A stretch of DNA of 64,000 nucleotides, taken from the NCBI GenBank assembly GCA_963752345.1, contig CAVVYA010000002.1:744001-808000 (forward strand), given 5' to 3'. Source of the DNA: CAVVYA01 sp963752345 (GTDB taxonomy: Bacteria > Pseudomonadota > Alphaproteobacteria > SMXQ01). Shown here in pieces: positions 52,162 to 62,461 of this stretch (position 1 is its first letter; each line of letters opens with the position of its first letter). Position numbers and translations under genes: made by a program. The notes under the pieces were generated by a model, which saw only the letters and a program-made list of their open reading frames with translations, made no database searches and had not been told where the DNA came from.

Positions 52162-52972
52162 TCACGCCTCCGGCGGGAAGATGTCCGGCCTGGGCTCGCC
52201 GACCACGACGGTCAGCATGCCGATCGAGCCGAGATCGATGCCGTCGACGGGAGATCCACACCGGCTCGGACTCGTCCTGGGTGCCGGCGACATGCAGCAG
52301 CGGCAGGTAGTGCTCGGGGGTCGGAACGGCGAGCCTGGCCCCGGGGATCGCCTCGTAATTCACCAGGGTCTCGTGGTGGCGCCGCTCGAGCGCGTGGCGC
52401 ACGTGCGCCTGGAACGACGCGGCCCACTCGGGCACCGGCGCGTTCGGCGTGCGCTGCATCAGCCGGAGATTGTGCACCACATTGCCGAAGCCGAGGATCA
52501 GCACCCCCTCGCCGCGCAACGGCTGGAGGCTCTGGCCGACCGCGTAGTGGAAGTCGGCGGGCTCGGTCCGGTCGATGGCGAGTTGCACCACCGGCACGTC
52601 GGCCTCCGGATACATGTGCGCGAGCACCGACCAGGTGCCGTGGTCCAAACCCCAGTCCTGGCGGTCGAGATCCACCGGGACCGGCGCCAGCAGCTCGCGC
52701 ACGCGGGCGGCGAGCGCCGGATCGCCCGGAGCCGGATAGCGGAATTTGTGCAGCGCCTCGGGGAAGCCGGAGAAATCGTGGATGGTGGGCGGCGTCTCCA
52801 TGGCGGTGACCGCCGTGCGATCGACATACCAGTGGGCGGAGATGGCGAGGATGGCGCGCGGCCGCGGCAAGGCGCGGCCGAGCCGGCGCCACGCCTCACT
52901 GTAGCGGTTGCGCTCCAGGGTGTTCATCGGGCTGCCGTGGCCGACGAAGGCGGCCGGCATGCGCTGCGCCAT
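52162..52972 (-). CDS. ygiD: 4,5-DOPA-extradiol-dioxygenase-like (YgiD/LigB family) (one frameshift)
   Basis: AQRMPAAFVGHGSPMNTLERNRYSEAWRRLGRALPRPRAILAISAHWYVDRTAVTAMETP: the His of GHGSP and of SAHW are the expected metal ligands. DHGTWSVLAHMYPEADVPVVQLAID and GVLILGFGNVVHNLRLM complete the LigB-type fold. A shift near 52252 (one extra C before GTCGACGG) restores DGIDLGSIGMLTVVVGEPRPDIFPPEA at the end. About 269 residues. It opens aromatic rings such as DOPA in characterised relatives; the natural substrate in bacteria is unclear. Confidence 0.88.
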
Positions 52973-53067
52973 GGTCGCCTCGCGTCGGATCATCGGGGTG
53001 CCGTCACTCTAGCGCCCGGCCGCGTGACCGGCACGTGAGAAACGTGCTAACTAAGGCCAAACCCAGG

Positions 53068-53882
53068 ATGAATTCTGTGAGGCCTCGCTTGGTCAAGATC
53101 GCCACCTGGAACGTCAACTCGGTCAAGGCGCGCCTGCCCAACCTGCTCGCCTGGCTGCGCGAGGCCGCAGCCCGACATCGTGCTGCTGCAGGAAATCAAG
53201 TGCGTCGACGAGGCGTTCCCGCGCATGGAGATCGAGGAGCTCGGCTACAACGTCGCCGTCGCACGGCCAGAAGACCTACAACGGCGTCGCCATCCTGTCG
53301 AAGCGCGCCGCTCGAGGACGTGCGCCGCGGCCTGCCCGGGCGGCGACGGCGACGAGCAGGCGCGCTACATCGAGGCGACGCCGCGTCGGCGATCGGTGCT
53401 GCGCGTCGCCTCGATCTACCTGCCCAACGGCAATCCGGTCGGCAGCCGAGAAGTTCGCCTACAAGCTCGCCTGGATGGAGCGGCTGCGCGCGCCACGCCC
53501 AGGACCTGCTGGCGGACGAGGAGCCGCTCGTCCTCGGCGGCGACTACAACGTCATTCCCGACGCCGAGCGACGGCCACGACCCGAGGCCTGGCGCGGGCG
53601 ACGCGCTGTTCCAGCCCGAGAGCCGCGAGCATTCCGCGCGCTGCTATCTCGGCCTGACCGACGCCTTCCGCGCCCTGCATCCGGACGCGCCGCGCGCCTA
53701 CACCTTCTGGGACTACCAGGCCGGCGCCTGGCAGCGCGACAACGGCATCCGCATCGACCACCTGCTGCTGTCGCCCCAGGCCGCCGACCGGCTGGTCGCG
53801 ACGCGACATCGACAAGACGCCGCGCGGCTGGGAAAAGGCCTCGGACCACACCCCGTCGTGGTGCGAGCTGCAGGCGGCCTAG
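53068..53882 (+). CDS. xthA: exodeoxyribonuclease III (frameshifted)
   Basis: AP endonuclease/3'-exonuclease of base-excision repair. VKIATWNVNSVKARLPNLLAWLREA, PDIVLLQEIKCVDEAFPRMEIEELGYNVAV (catalytic Glu in QEIK), VASIYLPNGNPVGS, PLVLGGDYNVIPDAE (Asp/Asn in GDYN), RAYTFWDYQAGAWQRDNGIRIDHLLLSP and the corrected end SDHTPSWCELQAA (catalytic SDH). Seven or more one-base insertions, e.g. near 53261, 53306 and 53447. ATG 53068 is one start; the TTG at 53092 before VKIATWN has a GAGG six bases upstream and would give the usual N-terminus. Confidence 0.92.
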
Positions 53883-53984
53883 GCACCCGAAGCGCCGCCG
53901 GGCCATCGCGAGGCCCCTTGCGGCTGCCACCGTTCCCGGATCATAGTTCCCTCTGGCGGCGCGACACGGCCGCGGGGGACGGGC

Positions 53985-54765
53985 ATGAGCGGATCATCGG
54001 CGACCCTGGGATCATCGCGCGGAATTCCGGACGGTTTCGCCAGGTTGAGCATTCCCGGCCTCGTGGTCGGGCTGGCGGCGGGACTCGCCCAGGCGGCAGC
54101 CGGCCCGGGCCGGCAATTCGGGCTGTGGGACCACAATGCGGGCTTCCGCATTCTGGAATGGGCGGCCTATGCCGGCCTGGCCGCCGTGGGGGCGTCGCTC
54201 ATCGGCCTGTTCTTCGCCTGGGGTGTCGGACGCCGTCGGCTGATCACCGTCGCGGTGGCGGGCATCGTGATCGGCGGGCTCGTCGCCTATTGGCCATGGG
54301 CGCTGCGCGACGCATTCCGCGAGGCGCCGCCGCTCTACGACATCAGCACAGACCCGGCCAATCCGCCGCCGTTCATCGCCGCGCTCGAACTGCGCAAGGT
54401 GGCGAGCCGGCTGCCCTCGGACTATCCCGCGAATTTCGCCGGCGAGCAGCGGACGGCCTATCCCGACATCAAGCCGGCGCTGCTCAAGATGCCGCCCGGC
54501 GACGCCTTCGCCCTGACGCTGCGCCTGGCGCGCGACACGCGCGGCTGGACGGTGCACGCGGTGGCGCCCGCGGAGGGGCGCATCGAGGCAATCGCGCGCA
54601 CCCTGTGGTTCGGATTCGAGGACGACGTGGTGATCCGGGTTACGGCGGTCGAGGGCGGCAGCCGGGTCGACGTGCGCTCGGCCGGCCGGCTCGGCCGGCG
54701 CGACGGCGGCACCAACGCCCGGCGCGTCCAGGCCTTCCTCAAGAAGCTCAACGCGGCGCGGCTAG
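53985..54765 (+). CDS. DUF1499 membrane protein
   Basis: Three hydrophobic segments (LSIPGLVVGLAAGLAQAAAG; ILEWAAYAGLAAVGASLIGLFFAWGVG; LITVAVAGIVIGGLVAYW) are followed by the DUF1499 domain: LYDISTDPANPPPFIAALELRK, YPDIKPALLKMPPGDAFALTLRLARDTRGWTVHAVAP, TLWFGFEDDVVIRVTAVEGGSRVDVRSAGRLGRRDGGTNARRVQAFLKKLNAA. The open frame continues to 54893, but the family normally stops after this helix. A TAG one frame away at 54763 suggests one more base error, so the end is placed there. Function unknown. Confidence 0.8.
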
Positions 54766-54830
54766 CGCCGCGGGCGCGCGCCGCGTCGACCGGGCCGCAT
54801 CGGGGCGGCCGCGTCGCGGCCGCGGCGCGA

Positions 54831-55306
54831 TTAGCCCGCGGTCGACCGCCAGCGGATCGTTCTCGATCGGGAAGTTCACCGAGTTGGCGATGAAGCATTC
54901 GGCATGGGCGTCGGCATGGAGCGCCCTGGCGCGCGCCAGCTTCGCCGGATCGGCGATGATCACGTGCGGGCGCAGCCGCACGGACGACGAAGCGCATCTT
55001 GCGGTCCTTGATCGCCATGGTGCCGAGCGCCTCGTCGCGATAGGACGTGACGGCGATCTTCTCGCGCGCGCAGAGCGCGAGATAGCTCAGCATATGGCAG
55101 GCCGCGAGCGAGGCGAGCAGCAGGTCCTCGGGATTGTGCAGCTTGGGATCGCCGAGGAAGGTCGGATCGGCGGAGCCGGTCGAGCACCGGCTTGCCGGCG
55201 AACTGACGCGATAGTCGCGCGAATAGCTTTTGTAGTCGCTGGTCGGACCGGCGGCCGCGCCGGTCCATTCCAACGTCGCTTCGTAGATATGCTCGCGGCC
55301 GGTCAC
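54831..55306 (-). CDS. OsmC-family protein (frameshifted)
   Basis: The GTG start at 55306 lies 17 bp after the ilvD stop. TGREHIYEATLEWTGAAAGPTSDYKSYSRDYRV is followed by FLGDPKLHNPEDLLLASLAACHMLSYLALCAREKIAVTSYRDEALGTMAIKDRKMRFV, then after a shift near 54990 HVIIADPAKLARARALHADAHAECFIANSVNFPIENDPLAV. The cysteines in AACHML and HAECFIANSV are the redox pair used by OsmC/Ohr peroxidases on organic hydroperoxides. About 158 residues. The stop is taken at 54831, one frame off the visible one. Confidence 0.85.
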
Positions 55307-55323
55307 GGGAGACCGCGCCCCGG

Positions 55324-57073
55324 TCAGATATCGGCGTAGACGTGGGTTTCCGCCTCCGCGCCGCCGTGGGTCACCGCGCCCTGATGGGCCGGGCCGACGA
55401 GCTGGGCGTATTTCCACAGCGCGCCCGATTGTAGTTGTGTCTGGCGCGGCTTCCAGGCCTTGCGGCGGGCCTCCAGTTCGGCCTCGGACAATTCGACGTC
55501 GATGGTGCCCTTGTCGGCGTCGATGGCGATGATGTCGCCGTCCTTGAGCAGGGCGATCGGGCCGCCGACCGCCGCCTCGGGCCCGACATGGCCGATGCAG
55601 AAGCCGCGCGTGGCGCCGGAGAAGCGGCCGTCGGTGATCAGCGCCACCTTCTCGCCCATGCCCTGGCCGTAGATCGCCGCGGTGGTCGACAGCATCTCGC
55701 GCATGCCCGGGCCGCCCTTCGGGCCCTTCGTAGCGGATGACGATGACGTCGCCTTCCTTGTAGGCGCGCGTTCTCGACCGCGGCGAAGGCGTCCTCCTCG
55801 CAGTCGAACACGCGCGCGGGCCCGCGGAACTGCAGCGTCTTCATGCCGGCGACCTTCACGATGGCGCCGTCGGGCGCGAGGATGCCCTTGAGGCCGACGA
55901 CGCCGCCGGTCGGCGAGAGCGGCTTGCTGGCCGGACGGATCACGTCCTGGTCCGTCGGGAAGACCACGTCCTTGTGGTTCTCGGCCAGCGTCTTGCCGGT
56001 GACGGTCATGCAGTCGCCGTGCAGGAGGCCGCCGTCGAGCAGCGCCTTGATGAGCACCGGCATGCCGCCGACCTCGCACATGTCCTTGGCGACATATTTG
56101 CCGCCCGGCTTGAGGTCGGCGATGTAGGGCGTGCTGCTTGAAGATCTCGGCCACGTCGTCCAGGTCGAACTCGATGCCCGCCTCATGCGCCATGGCCGGC
56201 AGGTGCAGCGCCGGCATTGGTCGAGCCGCCGGTGGCGGCGACGACGCGCGCGGCGTTCTCGCAGCGCCTTGCGCGTGACGATGTCGCGCGGGCGGAGCTG
56301 CAGCTCGAGCAGCTCCATCACCGCCTCGCCCGAGGCTTCGGCATAGGCGTCGCGCGATCTCATAGGGCGCCGGCGCGCCGGCCGAGCCGGGCAGCGCCAG
56401 GCCGATCGCCTCGGAGACGCAGGCCATGGTGTTGGCGGTGAACTGGCCGCCGCAGGAGCCGCGCCGACGGGCAGGCGACGCATTCCAGCTCGTGCAGGTC
56501 CTCGTCCGACATGTTGCCGGCGGCGTGCTGGCCGACCGCCTCGAACACGTCGACCACGGTGACGTCCTTGCCCTTGAACTTGCCGGGCAGGATCGAGCCG
56601 CCATACATGAAGACGCGCGGGCACGTTGAGCCGCAGCATCGCCATCATCATGCCGGGCAGCGACTTGTCGCAGCCGGCCAGCCCGACCAGCGCGTCGTAG
56701 CAATGGCCGCGCATGGTCAGCTCGACCGAATCGGCGATGACCTCGCGCTGACCAGCGACGACTTCATGCCCTCGTGGCCCATGGCGATGCCGTCGGTCAC
56801 GGTGATGGTGGTGAATTCGCGCGGCGTGCCGCCGGCTGACCTTGACGCCCGCGCTTCACCGCCTGCGCCTGGCGGGTGAGCGCGATGTTGCAGGGCGCGG
56901 CCTCGTTCCAGCAGGTGGCGACGCCGACGAACGGCTGGTGCGATCTCCGCCTCGGTCAGGCCCATGGCGTAGTAATAGGAGCGGTGCGGCGCGCGCTCGG
57001 GCCCTACCGTGGTGTGGCGGCTGGGCAGCTTCGACTTGTCGAACACGGCACGCGGCTTCATGTCATCGGGCAT
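55324..57073 (-). CDS. ilvD: dihydroxy-acid dehydratase (frameshifted)
   Basis: Iron-sulfur enzyme for valine, isoleucine and pantothenate synthesis. PDDMKPRAVFDKSKLPSRH with a GAGG ribosome site. Diagnostic stretches: GTPREFTTITVTDGIAMGHEGMKSSLVS, DALVGLAGCDKSLPGMMMAMLRLN (cluster Cys), YGGSILPGKFKGKDVTVVDVFEAVGQHAAG, FTANTMACVSEAIGLALPGS (cluster Cys region), TDQDVIRPASKPLSPTGGVVGLKGILAPDGAIVKVAGMK, GPKGGPGMREMLSTTAAIYGQGMGEKVALITDGRFSGATRGFCIGHVGPEAA. Ends AEAETHVYADI. About 580 residues with roughly eight shifts. Confidence 0.95.
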
Positions 57074-57117
57074 CGGAACCTCGGAAATTAGAAACACTTC
57101 TTACGTGTGGTGCCTGT

Positions 57118-57414
57118 TTAAAATTCATCCCGGAAGTTTATCAAGGACTCAGCCACTCGCTTTCTATTTGCGCTCGCGCCGGGCGTGTCACTCAACCCAA
57201 AGTATTTCAGCTCGATCTCACGCAGACATTCGATCAAATCTGCAATTGACCGGTTTTCTTGAACGATCATACCGTAAATACGGTCGACATATGCGTCGTA
57301 TTCATCCTCGGGGAGATGTGCACCCACTCCGATTGGATCCCATTCTTCACGAAGAAGGCGTGCCACTCTCGGGCGATTCTTGCGCCAGCGCGACTTTTCT
57401 TCTTTGTTGGCCAT
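57118..57414 (-). CDS. hypothetical 98-residue protein, AT-richer than neighbours
   Basis: Intact: MANKEEKSRWRKNRPRVARLLREEWDPIGV, then LPEDEYDAYVDRIYGMIVQE and IADLIECLREIELKYFGL, ending LINFRDEF. The WDPIGV...EYDxY pattern is shared with small proteins of the DUF1871-like type found scattered in many bacteria. The domain is soluble and helical. Base composition is visibly less GC-rich and codon use less biased than in valS or ilvD on either side, which suggests recent acquisition. Function unknown. Confidence 0.65.
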   Translation of the reverse strand: MANKEEKSRWRKNRPRVARLLREEWDPIGVGAHLPEDEYDAYVDRIYGMIVQENRSIADLIECLREIELKYFGLSDTPGASANRKRVAESLINFRDEF

Positions 57415-57431
57415 GCAATTCGGCCTCCGGT

Positions 57432-60118
57432 TTATGCCGCGCTAATTCGCTTCAGCGCATCCGCCAGCTTGGCCTTGGCGGCTTCGAATTCGGCGAGGCG
57501 TTCGCGGTTTTCTTCGACCACCTCGGGCGGCGCCTTGGCGACGAAGGCCTGGTTGCCGAGCTTGCCCTCGACCTTCTTGATCTCGCCCTCGACCTTGCCG
57601 ATTTCCTTCTGCAGGCGGGTGCGCTCCTGGCCGATGTCGATGACGCCGGCGAGCGGCAGGATGAGCGTGGCTTCCTCGACGACGATCTGCACGGCGCCTT
57701 TCGCCACCTCGCCGGTCTGCGGCGTGATGGAGTTCGAGCCGCGCGAGCGTCAGGATCAGGCTGCGATGGCTGTCGATGCGGCGCTGCGCCTCGGGGCTCG
57801 CGTCCTTCAGGGTGAGCGGAATCTTGGCGCCGGCTGGCACGTTCATTTCCGAACGCACGGCGCGCACGGCTTCGATCAGCCTGACCACCCAATCCATCTC
57901 GGCGGCGGCGTCCGGGGCGCGCCAGGAAGCTTGCGGCTGCGGCCATTCGGCCTTGATCAGCATGCCGCCCTGGCCATCGGTCAGGTTCTCCCACAGCTCT
58001 TCGGTGATGAAGGGCATCATGGGATGCAGCAGATGCAGGATGCGCCCGAGCACCCAGGCGGATGTGGCGCGCGTTTCGGCGGCGGCCGCGGCGTCGGTGC
58101 CCTGGAACAGCGGCTTGGCGAATTCGAGATACCAGTCGCAATAGGTGCCCCAGGCGAATTGGTAGAGCGCACCGGCGGCCTCGTTGAAGCGGTAGGATTC
58201 GATGGCGCTTTCCACCTCGCCCACGGCGTCGGCCAGCCGGCTGACGATCCAGCGGTTGACGATGTTCTTGTTCGCCGCTGGATCGAAATCCGGAGCCAGC
58301 TTGCAGCCGTTCATCTCGTTGAAGCGCGCGGCGTTCCAGATCTTGGTGGCGAAGTTGCGGTAGCCCTCGACGCGGCTCTCGGCGAGCTTGATGTCGCGGC
58401 CCTGGGCCGCCATGGCGGTGAGCGTGAAGCGCAGGGCGTCGGCGCCGTATTTGTCGATCAGCTCCAGGGGGTCGATGACGTTGCCCTTCGACTTCGACAT
58501 CTTCTGGCCCTTCTCGTCGCGCACCAGCGCGTGCACGTAGACCGTGCGGAAGGGCACATCCTTCATGAAATGCAGGCTCATCATCATCATCCGGGCGACC
58601 CAGAAGAAGATGATGTCGAAGCCGGTGACGAGCACACTCGTCGGGTAATAGCGCTTGAGCTCCGGCGTCTGCTCGGGCCAGCCGAGCGTCGAGAAGGCCC
58701 ACAGGCCGGACGAGAACCAGGTGTCGAGCACGTCGGCGTCGCGGGTCAGCGGCACATCCTTGCCGTAGTGGGCGCGCGCTTCGGCCTTGGCCTCGTCTTC
58801 GGTCTCGGCGACGAAGACCTTCTGATCCGGCCCGTACCAGGCGGGCACCTGATGGCCCCACCAGAGCTGGCGCGAGATGCACCAGGGCTCGATATTGTTC
58901 ATCCAGTGGAAATAGGTCTTGTCCCAATTCTTGGGCACGAACTCGGTGCGCCCCTGCTCCACCGCTTCGATGGCCGGCTTGGCCAGGGTCTTGGCGTCGA
59001 CGTACCACTGCTCGGTGAGATAGGGCTCGATCGGCACGCCGGAGCGGTCGCCGTGCGGCACCTGATGAGTGTGCGGCTCGGTCTTGACCAGCAGGCCTGC
59101 CGCCTCGAGATCGGCGAGGATGCGCTTGCGCGCCTCGAAGCGGTCGAGCCCGCGATAGGCCTCGGGTCCGTTGTCGTTGATCCGCGCGTCGGGCGTGTAG
59201 ATGTTGACGACGTCGAGATTGTGGCGCTTGCCGACCTCGAAATCGTTGAAGTCGTGCGCCGGGGTGATCTTGACCGCGCCGGTGCCCTTTTCCGGGTCGC
59301 TGTATTCGTCGGCGACGATCGGGATCCTGCGGCCGACCAGGGGCAGCACCACCGATTTGCCGACCAGATGCTTGAAACGCTCGTCGGTCGGATGGACGGC
59401 GACACCGGTATCGCCCAGCATGGTCTCCGGCCGCGTCGTCGCCACGGTGATGAATTCGCCCGGCGCGCCCTCGATCGGATAGTTGATGTGCCAGAGGTGA
59501 CCCTTGATCTCGCTTCGATTCGACCTCGAGGTCGGAGATCGCCGTGTGGAATTTCGGGTCCCAATTGACCAGCCGCTTGTCCTTGTAGATCAGGCCCTGG
59601 CGGTAGAGCTCGACGAACACCTTGAGGACGGCCTTGGACAGGCCCTCGTCCATGGTGAAGCGCTCGCGCGACCAGTCGAGCGAGGCGCCGAGCCGGCGGA
59701 GCTGGCGGGTGATGGTGCCGCCGCTCTCCTTCTTCCACTCCCACACGCGCGCGATGAAGTCCTCGCGCGACAGCAGCTTGTCGTTGTTGCCTTTCGCGGC
59801 GGCGCCGCGCTGCAGGCCGATGCCCTTCTCCGCCAACTGGCGCTCGACCACCATCTGGGTGGCGATGCCGGCATGGTCGGTGCCCGGCATCCACAGGGCG
59901 TCGAAGCCCTTCATGCGCTTGTAGCGCACCAGCAGGTCCTGCAGGGTGTTGTTGAGCGCATGGCCCATGTGCAGGCTGCCGGTGACGTTCGGCGGCGGAA
60001 TGACGATGGTGAAAGTCGGCCGGGTGCTGGACGGATCGGCGGTGAAGGCGCCCGTGGATTCCCACTTGGCGTAGTGCTTGACCTCGACCTCAGCGGGCCG
60101 AAAGGTTTTCTCCAGCAC
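57432..60118 (-). CDS. valS: valyl-tRNA synthetase (two frameshifts)
   Basis: Class I synthetase with editing domain. MLEKTFRPAEVEVKHYAKWESTGAF, the HIGH motif in PPPNVTGSLHMGHALNNTLQDLL, FDALWMPGTDHAGIATQMVVERQL, the editing region TTRPETMLGDTGVAVHP, CISRQLWWGHQVPAWYG and the KMSKS motif in KGQKMSKSKGNVIDPLELIDKYGADALRFTL. The C-terminal coiled coil (QERTRLQKEIGKVEGEIKKVEGKLGNQAFVAKAPPEVVEENRERLAEFEAAKAKLADAL) is in a third frame. Shifts lie near 59513 and 57737. About 895 residues. Confidence 0.95.
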
Positions 60119-60190
60119 GGGAATTTCCTGTTCCTGAAAGGCTAGGGATGGCGCGGCTTGGCCGTGACGGCCGGCACGCTCCAGGAGAGA

Positions 60191-60910
60191 TTACAGGTCT
60201 CCGGCGCGCCGTGTCATGCGGTCCAGTTCGCGGCGTACCATGTGCTCGACCATGGGCGGCAGGTTCTTGTCGAGCCATTCCTTGAGCATGGGGCGAATCA
60301 TCTCTTTGACCAGGTCCTCCAGGGTGCGGCCGGAGCCGAGCGCCATATTGCCGGCGGTCTCCGGTTCCTGGGACATGGTGCGGGCCAATTGCGCGAACGT
60401 CGCGGTTGCCGCCGCCGCGGTCGCCGCCGAAACCAAACCTTCGTCCATGGCAGCTCCGGATTTTTTGGTTTGCTCATGGGAGGCGGCGAATTCCACCGAA
60501 TCGTCTTTCGGATTTTCCATCGTCACCTCCATACTGTCCACTTGTCCGACACTCGCTACGACCTCGTCCATGGGGTTGCTGACCGGCACCTCGGCAGCGA
60601 CTTCGTCCTTCGCCGCGTCCTCGACGATTTCCGTTTCGACGATTTCCGTTTCGACGATCTCGTCCTTCGCGTCGTCCTCGGCCGCGGCATCCTGCTGTCC
60701 GGTGGTGAGACTGACCACCGTGCCATCGTCCGTCACCATATCGGTGAGTTCGAGTACCGCCACCGCGGCGGCTACAGGCGCCGGGCTGACGGGGGTCGTC
60801 TCGATCCGCTTCTTCGTTTCCTGCTCCTCGTCGTTTTCGGAGATTATGCGGCGAATGGAGGCGAGGATTTCCTCCATTGTCGGTTCAGTCGGCGCCTTGG
60901 TGTCTGTCAT
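60191..60910 (-). CDS. PopZ-like polar organising protein (DUF2497)
   Basis: Intact, 239 residues. The N-terminal PTMEEILASIRRIISENDEE and the C-terminal LEDLVKEMIRPMLKEWLDKNLPPMVEHMVRRELDRMTRR are the two conserved helical modules of DUF2497/PopZ, which self-assembles at cell poles and tethers centromeric DNA in Caulobacter. The middle is acidic and disordered, rich in Glu/Asp/Val/Ala, with a local repeat (EIVETEIVETEIVED, encoded by 15-bp repeats at 60623-60652). It follows tolC and precedes valS, the usual alphaproteobacterial order. Confidence 0.88.
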   Translation of the reverse strand: MTDTKAPTEPTMEEILASIRRIISENDEEQETKKRIETTPVSPAPVAAAVAVLELTDMVTDDGTVVSLTTGQQDAAAEDDAKDEIVETEIVETEIVEDAAKDEVAAEVPVSNPMDEVVASVGQVDSMEVTMENPKDDSVEFAASHEQTKKSGAAMDEGLVSAATAAAATATFAQLARTMSQEPETAGNMALGSGRTLEDLVKEMIRPMLKEWLDKNLPPMVEHMVRRELDRMTRRAGDL

Positions 60911-61043
60911 CTCAACGACGTCCGCAGGAAATAGGTCCAGCCGCGCCGGCTGTCCACAGGACCGCCGCCGTCGCGTGGCGAGGACAGTATCAAAGAATCC
61001 TCAGCCGCGTAAGACGGGCTGTCGGGGTTCAACGTCGGACAAT

Positions 61044-62438
61044 TCACTCTGCCTCCCCGTCGACCCGGGTGCCCCACCACTTGTTGCGCGAACTGCGATA
61101 ATTCTGCTCAACATCATAGAGTTGCACCGGCAGGACGAGATCGCGGGCGGTCAGCCCGCCGACCGAGGCCTTCAACTGATAGGACGAGGCCACTTCGTCG
61201 CGGCGCGCCAGCACCTGGTTCACGCGCGCATTGAGCAGTTCCTGCTCGGCGTCGAGCACGTCGAGCACGGTGCGCGAGCCGACCAGCGCTTCCTTCTCGA
61301 CGCCCTCCAAAGCGATCTCGCTCGCTTCGATTTCCGAGCTCAGCGCGCGCAGGCTGGCCCGTGCGGTTTCGAGCAGTTCCCACGACCGCGTCGCCGTCTC
61401 TATGGCGTCTCGGCGCGCTTCGTCCAGCTGCTGACGACGTTGCACGGCGGTGTGCCGGGCGGCGCGGGCGCGCGCGGCAACCGAACCGGCGGTATAGAGC
61501 GGGATATTGACCTCGGCGAGAATCGACGCCGCGTTGGCATGGGTGGCGCTGCCGGCAGCATGTTCATCGGCCGAAACTGAGCCGCGCAGATTGAATTCGG
61601 GCCACAGTTCGCCCTCGATGGCGCGGATATTGTCGCGCGCGGCGAGCTCGGTGAATTCCGCCGCTCTCACGTCGGGGTTGTGGGCCGCCGCCAAAGTCGT
61701 GGCTTCATCCACGTTGGCCGGGATATCGGCCAGGGGACCGGGAACCACGAGGTTGCTCGGGTATTCGCCGACCACATTGCGATAGACGGCGCGCGAAGCG
61801 GCGAGATTGCCTTCCGCCCGGACACGGTCGGCCGTCGCGCGCGCCAGGCGCGCTTCGCCTTGGGAGACGTCGGTCCGCGTCACTTCGCCGACCCGGAAAC
61901 GGTCATTGGTGGCATCGTACTGACGGCGCAGGCGCTGTTCGTTGTTGATGTTGAGCTCGACGATCGCCTGGTCGCGCAATACGGCCAGGAACGCGTCGAT
62001 CACCAATTGCAACACGGCCTGTTCCGCCGAATGCAGGGCGGCGCGCTCGGCGCGGACGTTGTTTTCGGCGCGCGACACCGCCGGCGAGGTGGTGAAATTG
62101 TAGAGCGGCTGGGTCACGTCAAGCGAGGCGCCATAGGGCGTCGTGTAGCGCGAGGTCGGCGACGAGCGGGTATTGTTGTAGCTGTGTTGGCGCGAAATAT
62201 CGCCGCTGACCGACACCGTGGGGCGCCAGCCGGCGAGCGCCTGAGGCACCCCTTCGTCCGTGGCGCGCAACTGGGCGCGCCGCGCCAGCAGCGTCGGGTT
62301 GGTCTCATAGGCCTTCGCCAGCGCTTCCTCGAGCGTTTCGGCCGCGAGATCCGCCGCCGCAGCGAGCGTGGCCAGGGTAACGACTACGGCGAGAGCGGCT
62401 CTTATTGGCCGGCCGATCGACGATCGAAATGCGTTCAT
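61044..62438 (-). CDS. tolC: TolC-family outer-membrane efflux protein
   Basis: Intact, 464 residues from MNAFRSSIGRPIRAALAVVVTLATLAAAADLAAETLEEALAKAY: signal peptide, then the standard first helix. Internal features are NPTLLARRAQLRATDEGVPQALAGWRPTVSVSGDISR, SLDVTQPLYNFTTSPAVSRAENNVRAERAALHSAEQAVL and, in the second half-repeat, NIPLYTAGSVAARARAARHTAVQRRQQLDEARRD, the expected duplicated alpha-barrel motif with barrel strands. It forms the trimeric exit duct for multidrug or type I export. The start has a CAAGGAGAG ribosome site. Confidence 0.93.
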   Translation of the reverse strand: MNAFRSSIGRPIRAALAVVVTLATLAAAADLAAETLEEALAKAYETNPTLLARRAQLRATDEGVPQALAGWRPTVSVSGDISRQHSYNNTRSSPTSRYTTPYGASLDVTQPLYNFTTSPAVSRAENNVRAERAALHSAEQAVLQLVIDAFLAVLRDQAIVELNINNEQRLRRQYDATNDRFRVGEVTRTDVSQGEARLARATADRVRAEGNLAASRAVYRNVVGEYPSNLVVPGPLADIPANVDEATTLAAAHNPDVRAAEFTELAARDNIRAIEGELWPEFNLRGSVSADEHAAGSATHANAASILAEVNIPLYTAGSVAARARAARHTAVQRRQQLDEARRDAIETATRSWELLETARASLRALSSEIEASEIALEGVEKEALVGSRTVLDVLDAEQELLNARVNQVLARRDEVASSYQLKASVGGLTARDLVLPVQLYDVEQNYRSSRNKWWGTRVDGEAE

Positions 62439-62461
62439 TCGCTCTCCTTGCAAGGCAAGTT

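Noticed and set aside
57259..59568. A 769-codon open frame antisense to valS
   Set aside because: Same shadow effect. The opposite strand encodes valyl-tRNA synthetase with HIGH and KMSKS motifs.
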